Shown: one piece after another, positions 26,438 through 36,243 of the stretch
Position numbering within the stretch: the first letter of the stretch is position 1
Layout of the letters: every line of letters begins with the position of its first letter
Assembly (NCBI GenBank): GCA_027485575.1
Contig: JAIXQU010000059.1
Location: 1-51,219, forward strand
Source: Cytophagaceae bacterium
Lineage (GTDB): Bacteria > Bacteroidota > Bacteroidia > Cytophagales > Flexibacteraceae
DNA length: 51,219 bases
Direction: 5' to 3'
Notes under the pieces: generated by a model
Told to the model about the DNA's origin: nothing
What the model saw: only the letters and a program-made list of their open reading frames with translations
Databases searched by the model: none
Made by a program: the position numbers and the translations under genes

Positions 26438-29400
26438 CTAGAATCCGTCGTCTTCCTTTTTTTCCTCTTTTTTTGGTTCATCCTCTTTTTTAGGCTCTTC
26501 GTCACTTTCCTCCTTTTTCTTTTTCTTTTCTTTCTTTTTAGGTTTTTCTTTTTCTTCTTCCGTGGTTAGTTCTTCATCAGTTGCTTTTTTCCTGGTATCT
26601 TTCTCTTCCTCGGTAGTAGGTTCTTCATCAGTTGTTTTTTTCCTGGTATCCTGCTCTTCCTCGGTAGTTGGCTCTTCGTCAGTTGTTTTTTTCCTGGTAT
26701 CTTTTTCTTCCTCTTCGGCAGGTTCCTCGGTTTTCTTCTTAGGCTCAGGTTTCTTCTCCTCATCTCCAAATCCTTCCTCTTCTTGTTCCTTCTTATCCTT
26801 TTCCTGGGTTTTTGGTGCTTCTTCCACAATTTCACCCACATCTATTCCCAGGTAGTTTTTCTTAAAATTTTTGAGAAATTTATTTTTCTCATAGGATTCG
26901 GCCTTGGCAAAGAAAAATGTCCCTTCTTTTCCTTCTTTGGCTTTTGATTCTATGGCCGTGTTGAAATCATCCTGGGCGGAGCTTAACGCCAATCGTTTCA
27001 AATCATCATAAGAAATAAAATACCAACTGTCGGTTGACGGTTCCAGATAGATGTTTACAATTGGACTACCATCTGTATATCTGATTTCCACCATGCCATC
27101 CATCCGGCCATTCACATTGGTATTTTGCACATGGCTGACCCCAATTTTTCCAGTAGAATACCATGCCCTTTGTTTTTGGTTCCAACTCAGATTGACATCT
27201 GTTAAAAACAGGCTTTTCGCAAATTTCGGAACAGCCATAAAAACAGGTGTGTTCTTGGTCTGGTTTTGTTTTTCATATTCCTTCCCGAGTTTATCTCCGG
27301 CCATATCCGCCAGTCGGTAGGCAAGATTTGTTTTATCATCAATTGCCTCAGCCAATCCCAAATCGGTTGATCTTGCCGCTAGTACAGCAGCCATATTTTT
27401 CCATGCGCCAGAGGGCACGTTAAAATCAAATGCCATGGCTGCATTTAAGTTGAACCTGGAACTATCCAGCAAGCCAATTCCAGATCCGGCCGCCGTCACT
27501 GTAAAATCCTTATCCACAGCACCCTGGAAATTTAGTTTTCCAGAAATGGTTATTTTGGAAAGAGAATCATTGTAGGTAAGCAATCCTCCTTCATATGTCT
27601 TTTCATCAAATCTTTCCTGTGAACCAATCCTAAATTCTCTGGTTCTTTCCACATAGTTTAAAATACCTGTTGCCTGGAAAATGCTCTTGTCTTCTACATT
27701 ATGCTTTGGCCCCAGAAAGCTGCTATATAATTTATTGCTTCCATCTTCGACCAAAATACCTGAAACCAAAGGTTGGCCTTCTTCATCCGTAGCATTGGCC
27801 ACATTCAGTACAAACTCTTTGCTTTCACCATCGGTTTTATAATTTACCCAACCCGCATTTTTATTCTTTTTAAGGTCAAGTTTAATTTGTCCTTCAAATT
27901 CAAGATTGGGTTTTAAGGCCGACATGATGGCATTGCCTTTAAACAAAATGCCTTCCGCCAGTTTTATTGGTTTTGTCTCCGGAACCTCTCCACCGGTAAC
28001 CGTATAAGGCTCCTCAGTGTCAACCTTGTTTTTCTTGTCCAGCAGTGGGTCTATTTGCGTAAATTCATTGAACTTGATATAAAGTGTGTCTTTTAAGGAA
28101 TTGACATATTGGTAAATTCCATCTCCTTCAAATTTGGTCCGGCCGAGAATTTTGATGTTGGCCTTTTTCAAAGTATGGTATTTATTGGTTCTATCCACCA
28201 GAACAGTTGCATTTGCCAGGGTATTCATATTTGCTCCCTCTGTGATTGTCACGATGCCACTGTCTGGCTTAACCTGTGCATCTGCTACATCAATATGGGG
28301 AATGCCTGATATGGTCAGATTGTGGGTAGCAATGTCATAAATGGCATTTGTCGCATTGAAATATAAAGAATCCTGATCGGCCTTTGTGCTGTAGAAATAA
28401 GAGCCTTTGAGATCAAAACTATCCGGTTTGCTCATGGTCACTTGTTTTTTGTCTATCAGCCAGGTTGCCTTAGGAATGGAGGTTTTATATTGACAAAATG
28501 GAAAAACATTGGAAGCAAATCCCTTGACTTCGGGTGAAAAATCTGCTTTTTGGTCTTTTATTGAAAATTCAAACTTAACGTTCCTGCAGGCGAGGGCGGG
28601 TTTGATTGGATTGTTGGATTTAACTTCAAAAAATGCCCTTCGGCCAGTGAATGCATCCTTTCCAAATTTATACCTTTCTGATTCTGCCCTGGAGCCGGCT
28701 GTCTGAATATAACCACGGCCAGCCAGACCATTCGGGGAAAGGGATACAAGCCCTTCCAGGGAAATGGTTTTTCCATAAAGTTTAAAAGGTTGGCCTTTTG
28801 CATTGATAAAATTCATGTTTTTCTTCTTTGGATTCCATTTCATGGAGTAGGCATCCATCTCGCAATCCGGATATTCTACATTGGCAATTTCCATGGGTTC
28901 CATTTTGACAGCTCTTCCTCTTGCGATCACAGAATCCTGATAGAAAATAAAATCTTCTGAATATATCGTGGCATTCAAATATTTGATTTCACCTTTTCCC
29001 CTTAAGCCTTTATAATCCAAAGAAACCGTTCCTGTAAACGTCGCATTTGTTCCATATAAATTATAGCCCTCTGCAGGGGTTTTATGAACAAAACCAAGCG
29101 CCTTATCCGGCCTCACGGTCAGCTTTTCAGAAAAATCTGGAAAGATAGAATCCGAGTGAAAAGTCCCTTCAAAAGTGATGGCTTTTGCATTTTTGCTCGC
29201 TGTGCTGTCCTGTTTAAAAGGAGGAATTTTAAAAAATACTTCCGCATCATATTTTCCTTTCAGGTATTCTATCTTATCAAAATAGATGAAAGAAGGGGTT
29301 TCTATGTCAAATATCGGGTATTTTGGGATTCTCTTTTTGGAGGATTTGTTGTCTGGTTCATTGATATATAATGTTCCCTTGCCTCTGGCATCCTCTCCGT

Positions 29401-31510
29401 TTTTGGCATTTTTATCCTGCCCATACATTCTGTTAAAGGAGGCTGACCCATCTTTTTGCTTGCCCTTGGTTTGCACGTCCATAGAGTCGATATGGCCCAG
29501 ATCCACTTTAAACTCGCCATAGCTGAACTTAAATTTCTCTCCGTAAGCCAGGAAGTTTCCCGCATTTAGTTTTCCATCAAATTCCAGATTTCTATTTCCT
29601 TTGACTGTTACCTTTTTCCCCTTTGGTTCTACATACACATTCAAAGAGTCTGAAAGATAAAACCGGTCTACACCATAAATGGTAATGTCAGAAGTATCGG
29701 TTGAGATTTGGGCATTGTATCTTTTTGGTGAAATGGATGGAATGGAAAGCTGGTCATAGTCCTTTTTGTTTTTTTGTGAATTGGTATAGTGAAAAAGCTT
29801 TTCCCTAATCTTAATGTTCCCTGTCCTTTCTTCATAATCTATATAACCGGAAGAAGCAATCGATGACATGGCTGATTTCAAAGAACTGGGATTTTGTTTG
29901 AAATCACTGGCCATATCCAGCACGTTAAACATTTCAGTTCCAGCCTTTTTGGCATAGCCCTGAAGCATCATCAATGGGTGAAAAGAATACAATCCCTGGA
30001 TATCTGAGAAACGCTTGTTGGTAAAAAAATCCAGCGATTCAAAGAGACCCGGAACTTTGGTTTTGGCATTGATGACATAAAAATCAATATGTTTTTTATC
30101 CAAATCCCAAACCAAAAGATCAGTTAAGATCTCCATGTTATGACCCGAATCAAAGAACGGGCAGTCCTTAAACCTCCCTTTTTCCTTATAAAGTTTGATT
30201 TCTCTCCGCACGGTATTGTAAACCAACCTCACCGATGGATGCACAATGGAATCATTTCCATAATAAACAACGGCATAAGCTGCATTTGAAGTAATGGTGG
30301 TATCGTTGAAGTCGAACCGGTTGGACAAAAGTGAAACAGCCCAATTGTTCTTATTCTTTAGCTTAATGATGCCCTGACCCCCAAAAACGGATGAACTGTT
30401 TACCTTTCTGCCTTCCATAGAAAAACCACCCTGGTAAAAGATTCCTTCATCTTTGATGTCCTTGAACCTTGATTCATTGTAATACGATTTGAACCTAGGG
30501 AATACCGCATCTTCAAAAGTTGTTTTCCTTCGGCTTTTCCACTCAAACGCCCCAAGGACGGTGGTCTCCAACCTTCCTTTATTGTATAATAGTACGTTAT
30601 CTGCCTGTATTTCAGAGTATTTAACCCTGAAGCTATATTTTTTTAATTCGGCATACACCTCTGATCTTTTCAATCCGGCATTCCCCCAATCCATTACCCC
30701 TCCTTCGCCTACAAAAGTTCCGTTGGCTATCATGTAGGTCCCGTTGGTTTTTCTCAGATTTGTAGAATCGAAACCCGTTTCAAACTTAAGGCTCACTTGT
30801 TCAAACAAGATAACCGGTCCGGCGATGCTGGGTAAATCCACAGGAACTTCCTGGTATTTGGTGTCAACAACCGGGTTATCTGTCGATACTACAGGTGCAG
30901 TCTCCTGGTCCCAATCATTAAATGCTTTGTCTGAAACTTGTTCTTCCACTTTCGGGGCCCCGGTGTCAGCAGCGATGTCGGGCCCAATCCAATCGAAATT
31001 CAGCTTTCCGGGTTTGCTTACTTTTAGTTTGTAAAAACCATTGGTAAACAACATGTTATATTTAAAATACAAGAAAAGATTGGCCACATAGGCAAATGAA
31101 GGATTGGGTGCAAAATTTCCCATAACCTTTCTTGTGGTTTCCAGAAGCTTTAATAAGGGTTGCGGCTCCAGCTGCCTTTTGGTGGCTGCCATTAGGGTTA
31201 AGTCCAATACCTTTTCAAAATGTGGTGCCGGTTTGTATTTTTTCTGCAACATGGTGTTGCATAGCAGAATCATTTCCTTTTTGTGTTCCGGACCAAGTTT
31301 TCCACTGTTCCATAATTCCTCAAAATCCATTGCAGACTTTTCAACTTCTACCAATTTGGTTTTTCGCATCATATCCCCGAGCTGTTGAATAAACTCAGAT
31401 TCAGTTTCTGAAAATTTGGTTGGCATACCAGCCAAAGGGGCCTGAGCCATTGCCAATTGAAATTTCAAAAAACCAAAAAGCAGCAAAAGCAATGGTTTAA
31501 AATATTTCAT
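26438..31510 (-). CDS. Very large exported protein of unknown function with charged repeat tail
   Basis: I do not recognise the family. From the ATG at 31510 it has 1690 residues with a signal peptide (MKYFKPLLLLLFGF start, cleavage near AMAQ-AP). ATGs at 31537 and 31639 are alternatives, but the second overlaps prmA. A helical part (about 20-130) is followed by more than 1300 residues of repeated beta-rich modules. These are full of short motifs of the kind 'GLRGKGEI' and 'GLAGRGYI' and 'ITISGKLNFQG', which recall OstA/LptD- or TamB-like envelope proteins. The last 160 residues are Glu/Lys-rich with a 17-residue tandem repeat. It is most likely periplasmic or outer-membrane associated. It lies 73 bp downstream of prmA and may share its operon. 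Confidence 0.75.
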   Translation of the reverse strand: MKYFKPLLLLLFGFLKFQLAMAQAPLAGMPTKFSETESEFIQQLGDMMRKTKLVEVEKSAMDFEELWNSGKLGPEHKKEMILLCNTMLQKKYKPAPHFEKVLDLTLMAATKRQLEPQPLLKLLETTRKVMGNFAPNPSFAYVANLFLYFKYNMLFTNGFYKLKVSKPGKLNFDWIGPDIAADTGAPKVEEQVSDKAFNDWDQETAPVVSTDNPVVDTKYQEVPVDLPSIAGPVILFEQVSLKFETGFDSTNLRKTNGTYMIANGTFVGEGGVMDWGNAGLKRSEVYAELKKYSFRVKYSEIQADNVLLYNKGRLETTVLGAFEWKSRRKTTFEDAVFPRFKSYYNESRFKDIKDEGIFYQGGFSMEGRKVNSSSVFGGQGIIKLKNKNNWAVSLLSNRFDFNDTTITSNAAYAVVYYGNDSIVHPSVRLVYNTVRREIKLYKEKGRFKDCPFFDSGHNMEILTDLLVWDLDKKHIDFYVINAKTKVPGLFESLDFFTNKRFSDIQGLYSFHPLMMLQGYAKKAGTEMFNVLDMASDFKQNPSSLKSAMSSIASSGYIDYEERTGNIKIREKLFHYTNSQKNKKDYDQLSIPSISPKRYNAQISTDTSDITIYGVDRFYLSDSLNVYVEPKGKKVTVKGNRNLEFDGKLNAGNFLAYGEKFKFSYGEFKVDLGHIDSMDVQTKGKQKDGSASFNRMYGQDKNAKNGEDARGKGTLYINEPDNKSSKKRIPKYPIFDIETPSFIYFDKIEYLKGKYDAEVFFKIPPFKQDSTASKNAKAITFEGTFHSDSIFPDFSEKLTVRPDKALGFVHKTPAEGYNLYGTNATFTGTVSLDYKGLRGKGEIKYLNATIYSEDFIFYQDSVIARGRAVKMEPMEIANVEYPDCEMDAYSMKWNPKKKNMNFINAKGQPFKLYGKTISLEGLVSLSPNGLAGRGYIQTAGSRAESERYKFGKDAFTGRRAFFEVKSNNPIKPALACRNVKFEFSIKDQKADFSPEVKGFASNVFPFCQYKTSIPKATWLIDKKQVTMSKPDSFDLKGSYFYSTKADQDSLYFNATNAIYDIATHNLTISGIPHIDVADAQVKPDSGIVTITEGANMNTLANATVLVDRTNKYHTLKKANIKILGRTKFEGDGIYQYVNSLKDTLYIKFNEFTQIDPLLDKKNKVDTEEPYTVTGGEVPETKPIKLAEGILFKGNAIMSALKPNLEFEGQIKLDLKKNKNAGWVNYKTDGESKEFVLNVANATDEEGQPLVSGILVEDGSNKLYSSFLGPKHNVEDKSIFQATGILNYVERTREFRIGSQERFDEKTYEGGLLTYNDSLSKITISGKLNFQGAVDKDFTVTAAGSGIGLLDSSRFNLNAAMAFDFNVPSGAWKNMAAVLAARSTDLGLAEAIDDKTNLAYRLADMAGDKLGKEYEKQNQTKNTPVFMAVPKFAKSLFLTDVNLSWNQKQRAWYSTGKIGVSHVQNTNVNGRMDGMVEIRYTDGSPIVNIYLEPSTDSWYFISYDDLKRLALSSAQDDFNTAIESKAKEGKEGTFFFAKAESYEKNKFLKNFKKNYLGIDVGEIVEEAPKTQEKDKKEQEEEGFGDEEKKPEPKKKTEEPAEEEEKDTRKKTTDEEPTTEEEQDTRKKTTDEEPTTEEEKDTRKKATDEELTTEEEKEKPKKKEKKKKKEESDEEPKKEDEPKKEEKKEDDGF
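26561..26713 (-). repeat. Three tandem 51-bp units in the tail of the giant protein
   Basis: Each 51-bp unit encodes 17 residues of the form EEEKDTRKKTTDEEPTT, with small changes (Q for K, A for T, L for P). The units are in frame, so copy-number change would alter tail length without a frameshift. Confidence 0.85.
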
Positions 31511-31583
31511 ATTTCTGAAGGATATCTTTTTATTCATTGAGATTTGGAAAGCAAAATAGGATTTACCAGACAGACACAAAGCC

Positions 31584-32417
31584 TTATTTTGATTTTTTAT
31601 ATAAAAGGCATGCCCAATTGTCTTTTGAGGTTTGGTCAATCAGTGAAAGACCTTTGTTTTCGGCAAGTTGATTTATATCGGTTACGTCTTCAAGATAAAA
31701 TCCTGAAAGGAAGAGTAACCCGCTGTTTTTCAGACCAATGGCGTAGGATGGGATTTCAGAAAGAATTACATTTTTATTAATATTTGCCAAAATAACATCT
31801 ACTTTTTCCGATTTTATTTCTGCAAGAGAGGAGGCCAGGATGATATCGCATTTCTGGCAATGGTTAAGTCCGAAATTCTCTTTTCCATTTTCTATGCACC
31901 AGGGATCATTGTCAAATCCCAAAACTGTTTCAGCACCCAGTTTCTCGGCCATGATGGCCAATATTCCTGTTCCTGCGCCAGCATCTATGACGGTTTTGCC
32001 TTCCAGATTGTGCACCAGCATTAATGCCAATATCTGACTTGTCGTAGCATGGTGACCCGTGCCGAAACTCATTTTCGGAATGATGGTAATTGTATAGCGA
32101 TAGTCATCCGGGATTTGATGAAATGGAGTTTTGATCAATATCTGGTCGTCAATCACGATGGGCTCATAATTGCTTTCCCAGGTTTTGTTCCAGTTTTCTT
32201 TTGCTATTTTTTGCAGGCCATAGGACAAAGACGTCAAAGAAGCATATTGCTCCAAAAGAATTTTTGTGGCTTCAAAGTCGACTTTTTCCTCTTCTATGTA
32301 AGCCGAAAATCCATGTTTGTTTTCTTCAAAGGAATCAAATTCTATTTCAGCCAGTTCGGCTATCAGGATTTCTGAAAATTCAGGTGAACACCTGACATTG
32401 AGTTGGATAAAGTTCAT
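31584..32417 (-). CDS. prmA: Ribosomal protein L11 methyltransferase
   Basis: The 277-residue protein matches PrmA. An N-terminal substrate-recognition domain has the ENWNKTWESNYEPIVI linker. The SAM-binding Rossmann-like domain has PKMSFGTGHHATT, the glycine-rich VIDAGAGTGILAIMAEKLGA (motif I), GFDNDPWCIENGKENF, and the catalytic-face motif DVILANINKNV (motif IV). It trimethylates ribosomal protein L11. It follows the DUF6150-like gene by 9 bp on the minus strand and precedes the giant exported protein. Known prmA mutants show little phenotype, so it gives no clue to the neighbour's role. Confidence 0.92.
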   Translation of the reverse strand: MNFIQLNVRCSPEFSEILIAELAEIEFDSFEENKHGFSAYIEEEKVDFEATKILLEQYASLTSLSYGLQKIAKENWNKTWESNYEPIVIDDQILIKTPFHQIPDDYRYTITIIPKMSFGTGHHATTSQILALMLVHNLEGKTVIDAGAGTGILAIMAEKLGAETVLGFDNDPWCIENGKENFGLNHCQKCDIILASSLAEIKSEKVDVILANINKNVILSEIPSYAIGLKNSGLLFLSGFYLEDVTDINQLAENKGLSLIDQTSKDNWACLLYKKSK

Positions 32418-32426
32418 ATTGGGTTT

Positions 32427-32774
32427 TTATTTAGTGGTCTGGCAACCGGCAAAGGTTTCAGTATCAATAAAATGAATAGAAAAATCTGCCAGTGACCGTT
32501 CTTTAACTATCATGATGCCAGTGGTGGCCTGGGCTCTTGCATTGGTAAAATACCATAATCCAGGCTTATCTGCAAAGAGCGTGTTAGATGCTTTGAAAAC
32601 CAGCATATCTGCAAATGATTCTGACTCTTCGATAAATACCCGGTATTGAATTCGGTTGGGATTGGTATCTATAAATACAGCCCCGCTGATTTGGCACCAG
32701 GCATTTTGTGCTTCTGCTTTGCCGGCAAAAAGTAGCATAAAAAACAGACAGAAGCCTCTAAAAATCAGGCGCAT
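32427..32774 (-). CDS. Small exported DUF6150-like protein
   Basis: The 115-residue product starts with a signal peptide (about 1-22, cleavage AEA-Q). The mature part has a repeating short-strand pattern that I associate with DUF6150: QYRVFIEESESFADMLVF, GLWYFTNARAQA, IMIVKERSLADFSIHFIDTE. Two cysteines remain (C27 and one near the C-terminus), which could form a disulfide. Its function is not known. Its ATG overlaps the last 10 bases of tpiA, so it is translated from the tpiA message, and prmA follows closely. Confidence 0.65.
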   Translation of the reverse strand: MRLIFRGFCLFFMLLFAGKAEAQNAWCQISGAVFIDTNPNRIQYRVFIEESESFADMLVFKASNTLFADKPGLWYFTNARAQATTGIMIVKERSLADFSIHFIDTETFAGCQTTK

Positions 32775-33523
32775 TTTACAATGTTGATAAACTCATCAGC
32801 AACCAGTGAAGCACCTCCAATCAATCCTCCGTCCACATCTGGCATTCCAAATATTTCGGCTGCGTTGGATGATTTCACACTGCCTCCATACAAAATTGAA
32901 ATTTCATGTGCTGTTTCTTTTCCAAATTTGATTGCAATTAAACTTCTGATGAATGCATGCATATCCTGGGCTTGTTGTGCCGAGGCAGTTAAGCCAGTTC
33001 CAATGGCCCAGACAGGCTCATAAGCGATTACCACTTTTCTCATTTCTTCATCGCTCAGGCCAAACAAGGCAGTTTCAACCTGAATTTTTACCAGGTCATT
33101 CTGGGTGCCTGCCTGTCGTATTTCAAAAGGCTCTCCACAACAAAAAATGGGCAATAAACCTGCATTTAAGGCCTGTTTTACCTTTACCTGAATGATATCA
33201 TCTGTTTCCCCAAAGAGGGTTCTTCGCTCACTGTGCCCCAAAATGACATATGGAATTTCGGCTGAGGCCAACTGGTCGGCCGAAATTTCTCCGGTAAATG
33301 CACCCTGACCGTAGGCGGATGTGTTTTGGGCAGAAATTTTAACCTTGGAGCCTTCGCCCAAAACTTTTTTTATGGGCAAAAGATATAGGCTGGTTGCCCC
33401 CAGAATAATCTCTGCTTCTGTGGTTATCTGAGAGGCCAAAGTTTTGACCTCTTCAGCCAATGCCAATGCCTGGGTCAGGGTTTTGTTTGATTTCCAGTTT
33501 CCGGCTACTATGTTTTTTCTCAT
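32765..33523 (-). CDS. tpiA: Triosephosphate isomerase
   Basis: The 252-residue (beta/alpha)8 enzyme interconverts dihydroxyacetone phosphate and glyceraldehyde 3-phosphate in glycolysis. The expected catalytic residues are visible: N9 and K11 in AGNWKSNK, H97 in ILGHSERR, and E169 in VIAYEPVWAIGTG. The phosphate-gripping loop 6 follows, with a later YGGSVKSSNA and a DGGLIGGASL loop. Length and start are standard. It heads a minus-strand cluster with the DUF6150-like gene and prmA. A 161-bp spacer separates it from aroB upstream; that spacer shows no gene. Confidence 0.95.
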   Translation of the reverse strand: MRKNIVAGNWKSNKTLTQALALAEEVKTLASQITTEAEIILGATSLYLLPIKKVLGEGSKVKISAQNTSAYGQGAFTGEISADQLASAEIPYVILGHSERRTLFGETDDIIQVKVKQALNAGLLPIFCCGEPFEIRQAGTQNDLVKIQVETALFGLSDEEMRKVVIAYEPVWAIGTGLTASAQQAQDMHAFIRSLIAIKFGKETAHEISILYGGSVKSSNAAEIFGMPDVDGGLIGGASLVADEFINIVKCA

Positions 33524-33684
33524 TATAAAGAGTTGATATGCAAATATTTAATTCAAAAACTTCGTAAAAGACGCTCCTTCACAACCATCAAAATAATTCA
33601 AATGGAGGGAGATGCCCAAATACATTTCTACAATTGACACTCTCCAGTGGAAAAAAGAGTCTGAAACCGGCAATTCAAAACCAA

Positions 33685-34731
33685 TTATAAATAATAGGCA
33701 ACCCCTTCAGCCAATGCGTTCGAATCGGCAAATCGATTGATGTGGCAATTCCCAATCGGACCAATCAAAGAAAGGTTTACCTTCCCTCCTTCATTTTTTT
33801 TATCCTGGCCGGCAAGCTTTACAATTTGCTTTACCTCTGATTTCTGGATGGGTATTGTACCATAAGTTGTATAGATAAGTTCCTCTAATTGAAACATTTC
33901 CTTTTCTTCCAATAAACCTTGCTCTACGGCTATGCTGCTTTCCATTACCAGGCCGGCAGCCACGCAGTGCCCATGCGGCCAAGGGGTTCCCTTGTTCAAC
34001 AAAAAAGTTTCGAGGGCATGACCGAGGGTATGGCCTGCATTCAGTTTTTTTCTTTCTCCTTTTTCATAAGGGTCGGCGGTGGTTATGGTATTTTTAATGG
34101 CCAAAGATGCTGGAATGGTTTCTTTCCAGTTTTGTTGGTTCAGGTCTCGTTTCCTGAGGTAATTCCAGGAAGCGGCATCGGCAATTAGGGCATGTTTTAT
34201 CACCTCTGCAAAACCAGAAAGCAGTTCTTTTTCAGGAAGGGTTTGCAGAAATTCAGGATGTATCCAAATGGCTTCAGGTTTAGAAAAGGTTCCTATCTGG
34301 TTTTTAAATCCCTCAAAATCAATACCCGTTTTTCCTCCAAGGCAGGCGTCCACCATGGCCAGCAAACTGGTTGGGATTTGAATAAAAGGAATTCCTCTTT
34401 TGTACACCGATGCCGCAAATCCGCCCAGGTCTCCAACTACCCCGCCGCCAAGATTCAAAATCAAGGCTTTTCTGTCTGCGTTTTGTTTGGTGAGCTCTTT
34501 CCAAACCAATTGACAGGATTCCAGGGTTTTATATTCTTCTCCAGCGGGAAGTGTAATTATCCGTGTAGATTTGGGTAGGTCATTTTTTATCAAGGGCAAA
34601 CAATGCTTCTTTACTTTCGGGTCCGTAAGGAGAAAGACAGAAGTAGTATTTCTTTTTCCCAAAAAATCTGATAAAAACGAGCCTGGATTATCGATGAGTG
34701 TAAACGTAGATTCGGGTTGGTTTTCCAGCAT
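33685..34731 (-). CDS. aroB: 3-dehydroquinate synthase
   Basis: The 348-residue protein converts DAHP to 3-dehydroquinate in the shikimate pathway. NAD- and metal-binding features are clear: the GGGVVGDLGGFAASVYKRGI loop, PTSLLAMVDACLGGKTGIDF, the GFAEVIKHALIAD metal-ligand helix with Glu and the zinc-binding His of LNAGHTLGHALE. PHGHCVAAGLVMES contributes the third ligand region. The C-terminal part is regular. It is transcribed minus, divergent from the DUF6913-like gene. A CAATTTTG -7-like box lies 33-40 bases before the ATG. Confidence 0.93.
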   Translation of the reverse strand: MLENQPESTFTLIDNPGSFLSDFLGKRNTTSVFLLTDPKVKKHCLPLIKNDLPKSTRIITLPAGEEYKTLESCQLVWKELTKQNADRKALILNLGGGVVGDLGGFAASVYKRGIPFIQIPTSLLAMVDACLGGKTGIDFEGFKNQIGTFSKPEAIWIHPEFLQTLPEKELLSGFAEVIKHALIADAASWNYLRKRDLNQQNWKETIPASLAIKNTITTADPYEKGERKKLNAGHTLGHALETFLLNKGTPWPHGHCVAAGLVMESSIAVEQGLLEEKEMFQLEELIYTTYGTIPIQKSEVKQIVKLAGQDKKNEGGKVNLSLIGPIGNCHINRFADSNALAEGVAYYL

Positions 34732-34835
34732 TTTTGATTTCCTTTTTCAGGATTATTGTGTTGCAAAATTGCCCAAAACCAACAAAAATTCTAGTATTGC
34801 CATTAAGAAATAAAAAGATTTAAAGTTTCGAACCT

Positions 34836-35378
34836 GTGTTAAAAGATCTGGTCAAAGATTTTATGCTCCGGCGCCGTTGCGAAAAGGCGAGGAATGCCCA
34901 AAGCCTTGTTCCAAGAAATACCATAAACTACCACCAGGTTAACCAGATAGGAATTCTATTTCACATCGATTCTGAAACTGATCCTGAGCCCCTTGCCCGA
35001 TTTATCAAAAAGCTTGAGCAAGATCATAAGAAGCTTAAAATTCTCACCTATTTTGAATATGTCCACAGCCATCCGTATAATTTTTACATCGATTATTTTC
35101 TGAAATCGGACATAAGCTGGCAGGGTGAAATCAATTCTCCCAAAATGAACCAGTTTCTGGATACCCAATTTGATTTTTTGTTTTGTATAGAATCTGAAAC
35201 CCAACCCGTTTTTGACATCATTCTCAGCCAGACAAAAGCCAACTGCAGGGTGGGGCTCTATGATGAGAAAAGAACCAATCTGTTTGAACTGATGGTGCAA
35301 AATCCGGATAAAAAAGACATAGAATATACCTTGAAACAAATGTTGAAATACACTAAATTGCTGATATACAATGATTAA
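34836..35378 (+). CDS. DUF6913-like protein of unknown function
   Basis: The 180-residue cytoplasmic-looking product resembles a small Bacteroidota-specific family that I associate with DUF6913, often found beside dapA. Recognisable parts are a basic N-terminus (MLRRRCEKARN), NQIGILFHIDSETDPEPLAR, KILTYFEYVHSHPYNFYIDY and FDFLFCIESE. No catalytic motif is apparent. The start is a GTG at 34836; an in-frame ATG at 34863 would remove nine residues. It overlaps the dapA start by 8 bp, so the two are co-translated. Confidence 0.6.
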   Translation: MLKDLVKDFMLRRRCEKARNAQSLVPRNTINYHQVNQIGILFHIDSETDPEPLARFIKKLEQDHKKLKILTYFEYVHSHPYNFYIDYFLKSDISWQGEINSPKMNQFLDTQFDFLFCIESETQPVFDIILSQTKANCRVGLYDEKRTNLFELMVQNPDKKDIEYTLKQMLKYTKLLIYND

Positions 35379-36243
35379 TCTTCAGGGCACAGGTGTTGCA
35401 ATGGTAACACCGATGCAAGCCAACGGAAACATAGATGTGCAGGGAATTGAAAACCTGATAGAACATGTGGTAAAAGGAGTAGATTATCTCGTGGCCCTTG
35501 GTACTACGGGAGAAGTTGCCACACTTACCACAAAAGAAAAAAATCAGGTACTGGAGGTCACCAGACAAAAGTTGAAGGGAAGAAAACCTCTTGTCCTCGG
35601 CCATGGAGGAAACGACACCGCCAAGCTCATCAGCCAGATGAAAGAGATTGATTTCACAGGTGTTGATGCCATTTTATCTGTTTCACCCTACTACAACAAG
35701 CCAAGCCAGAATGGAATTATTGCCCATTACCGGGCCGTAGCAGATGCCAGTCCGGTACCTGTGATTTTGTATAATGTTCCTGGCCGGACCGGAAGCAATA
35801 TTTCAGCGGCAAGCACCTTAGCCCTGGCTCAACACCCCAACATCATCGGGATAAAAGAAGCCTCAGGAAATGTGGAGCAAGCCATGGCCATTGCCAGAGA
35901 TATGCCTTCTGGTTTTAGCCTGATTTCAGGGGACGATTTACTCACACCTGCATTGATTTCCATCGGAGCCTGTGGCGTAATATCCGTTTTGGCCAATGCC
36001 TATCCGGTTGCGTTTTCAGAGATGGTCAATTTTTGCCTGAGAAGTGATTTTGCCTCCGCCACCAAAATCTGGAAAAATTGGATCGACCTCAATCCACTGC
36101 TGTATGAAGAAGGGAATCCGGTTGGAATAAAGGCGGTTTTGGCCGGATTGGGTATTTGTGGATTGGACGTTAGGCTGCCGCTTGTAAGCGCTTCGGAGGG
36201 ATTGAAGGAGCGGATTGGAAAAGACCGTTATCGATATATCTAG
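35371..36243 (+). CDS. dapA: 4-hydroxy-tetrahydrodipicolinate synthase
   Basis: The 290-residue TIM-barrel enzyme condenses pyruvate with aspartate semialdehyde in lysine and diaminopimelate synthesis. The Schiff-base lysine is K162 in IIGIKEASGN, Y134 lies in VILYNVPGRTG, and the GTTGE motif (44-48) binds substrate. The first residues (GTGVAMVTPM) and the length are standard. It overlaps the upstream DUF6913-like gene by 8 bp and is followed by decayed, non-coding DNA, so it is the last gene of its operon. Confidence 0.94.
   Translation: MINLQGTGVAMVTPMQANGNIDVQGIENLIEHVVKGVDYLVALGTTGEVATLTTKEKNQVLEVTRQKLKGRKPLVLGHGGNDTAKLISQMKEIDFTGVDAILSVSPYYNKPSQNGIIAHYRAVADASPVPVILYNVPGRTGSNISAASTLALAQHPNIIGIKEASGNVEQAMAIARDMPSGFSLISGDDLLTPALISIGACGVISVLANAYPVAFSEMVNFCLRSDFASATKIWKNWIDLNPLLYEEGNPVGIKAVLAGLGICGLDVRLPLVSASEGLKERIGKDRYRYI

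Noticed and set aside
26562-26855. Ser/Val/Phe-rich plus-strand frame opposite the tail of the giant protein
   Set aside because: It is antisense of the 51-bp Glu/Lys repeat and has no independent support.
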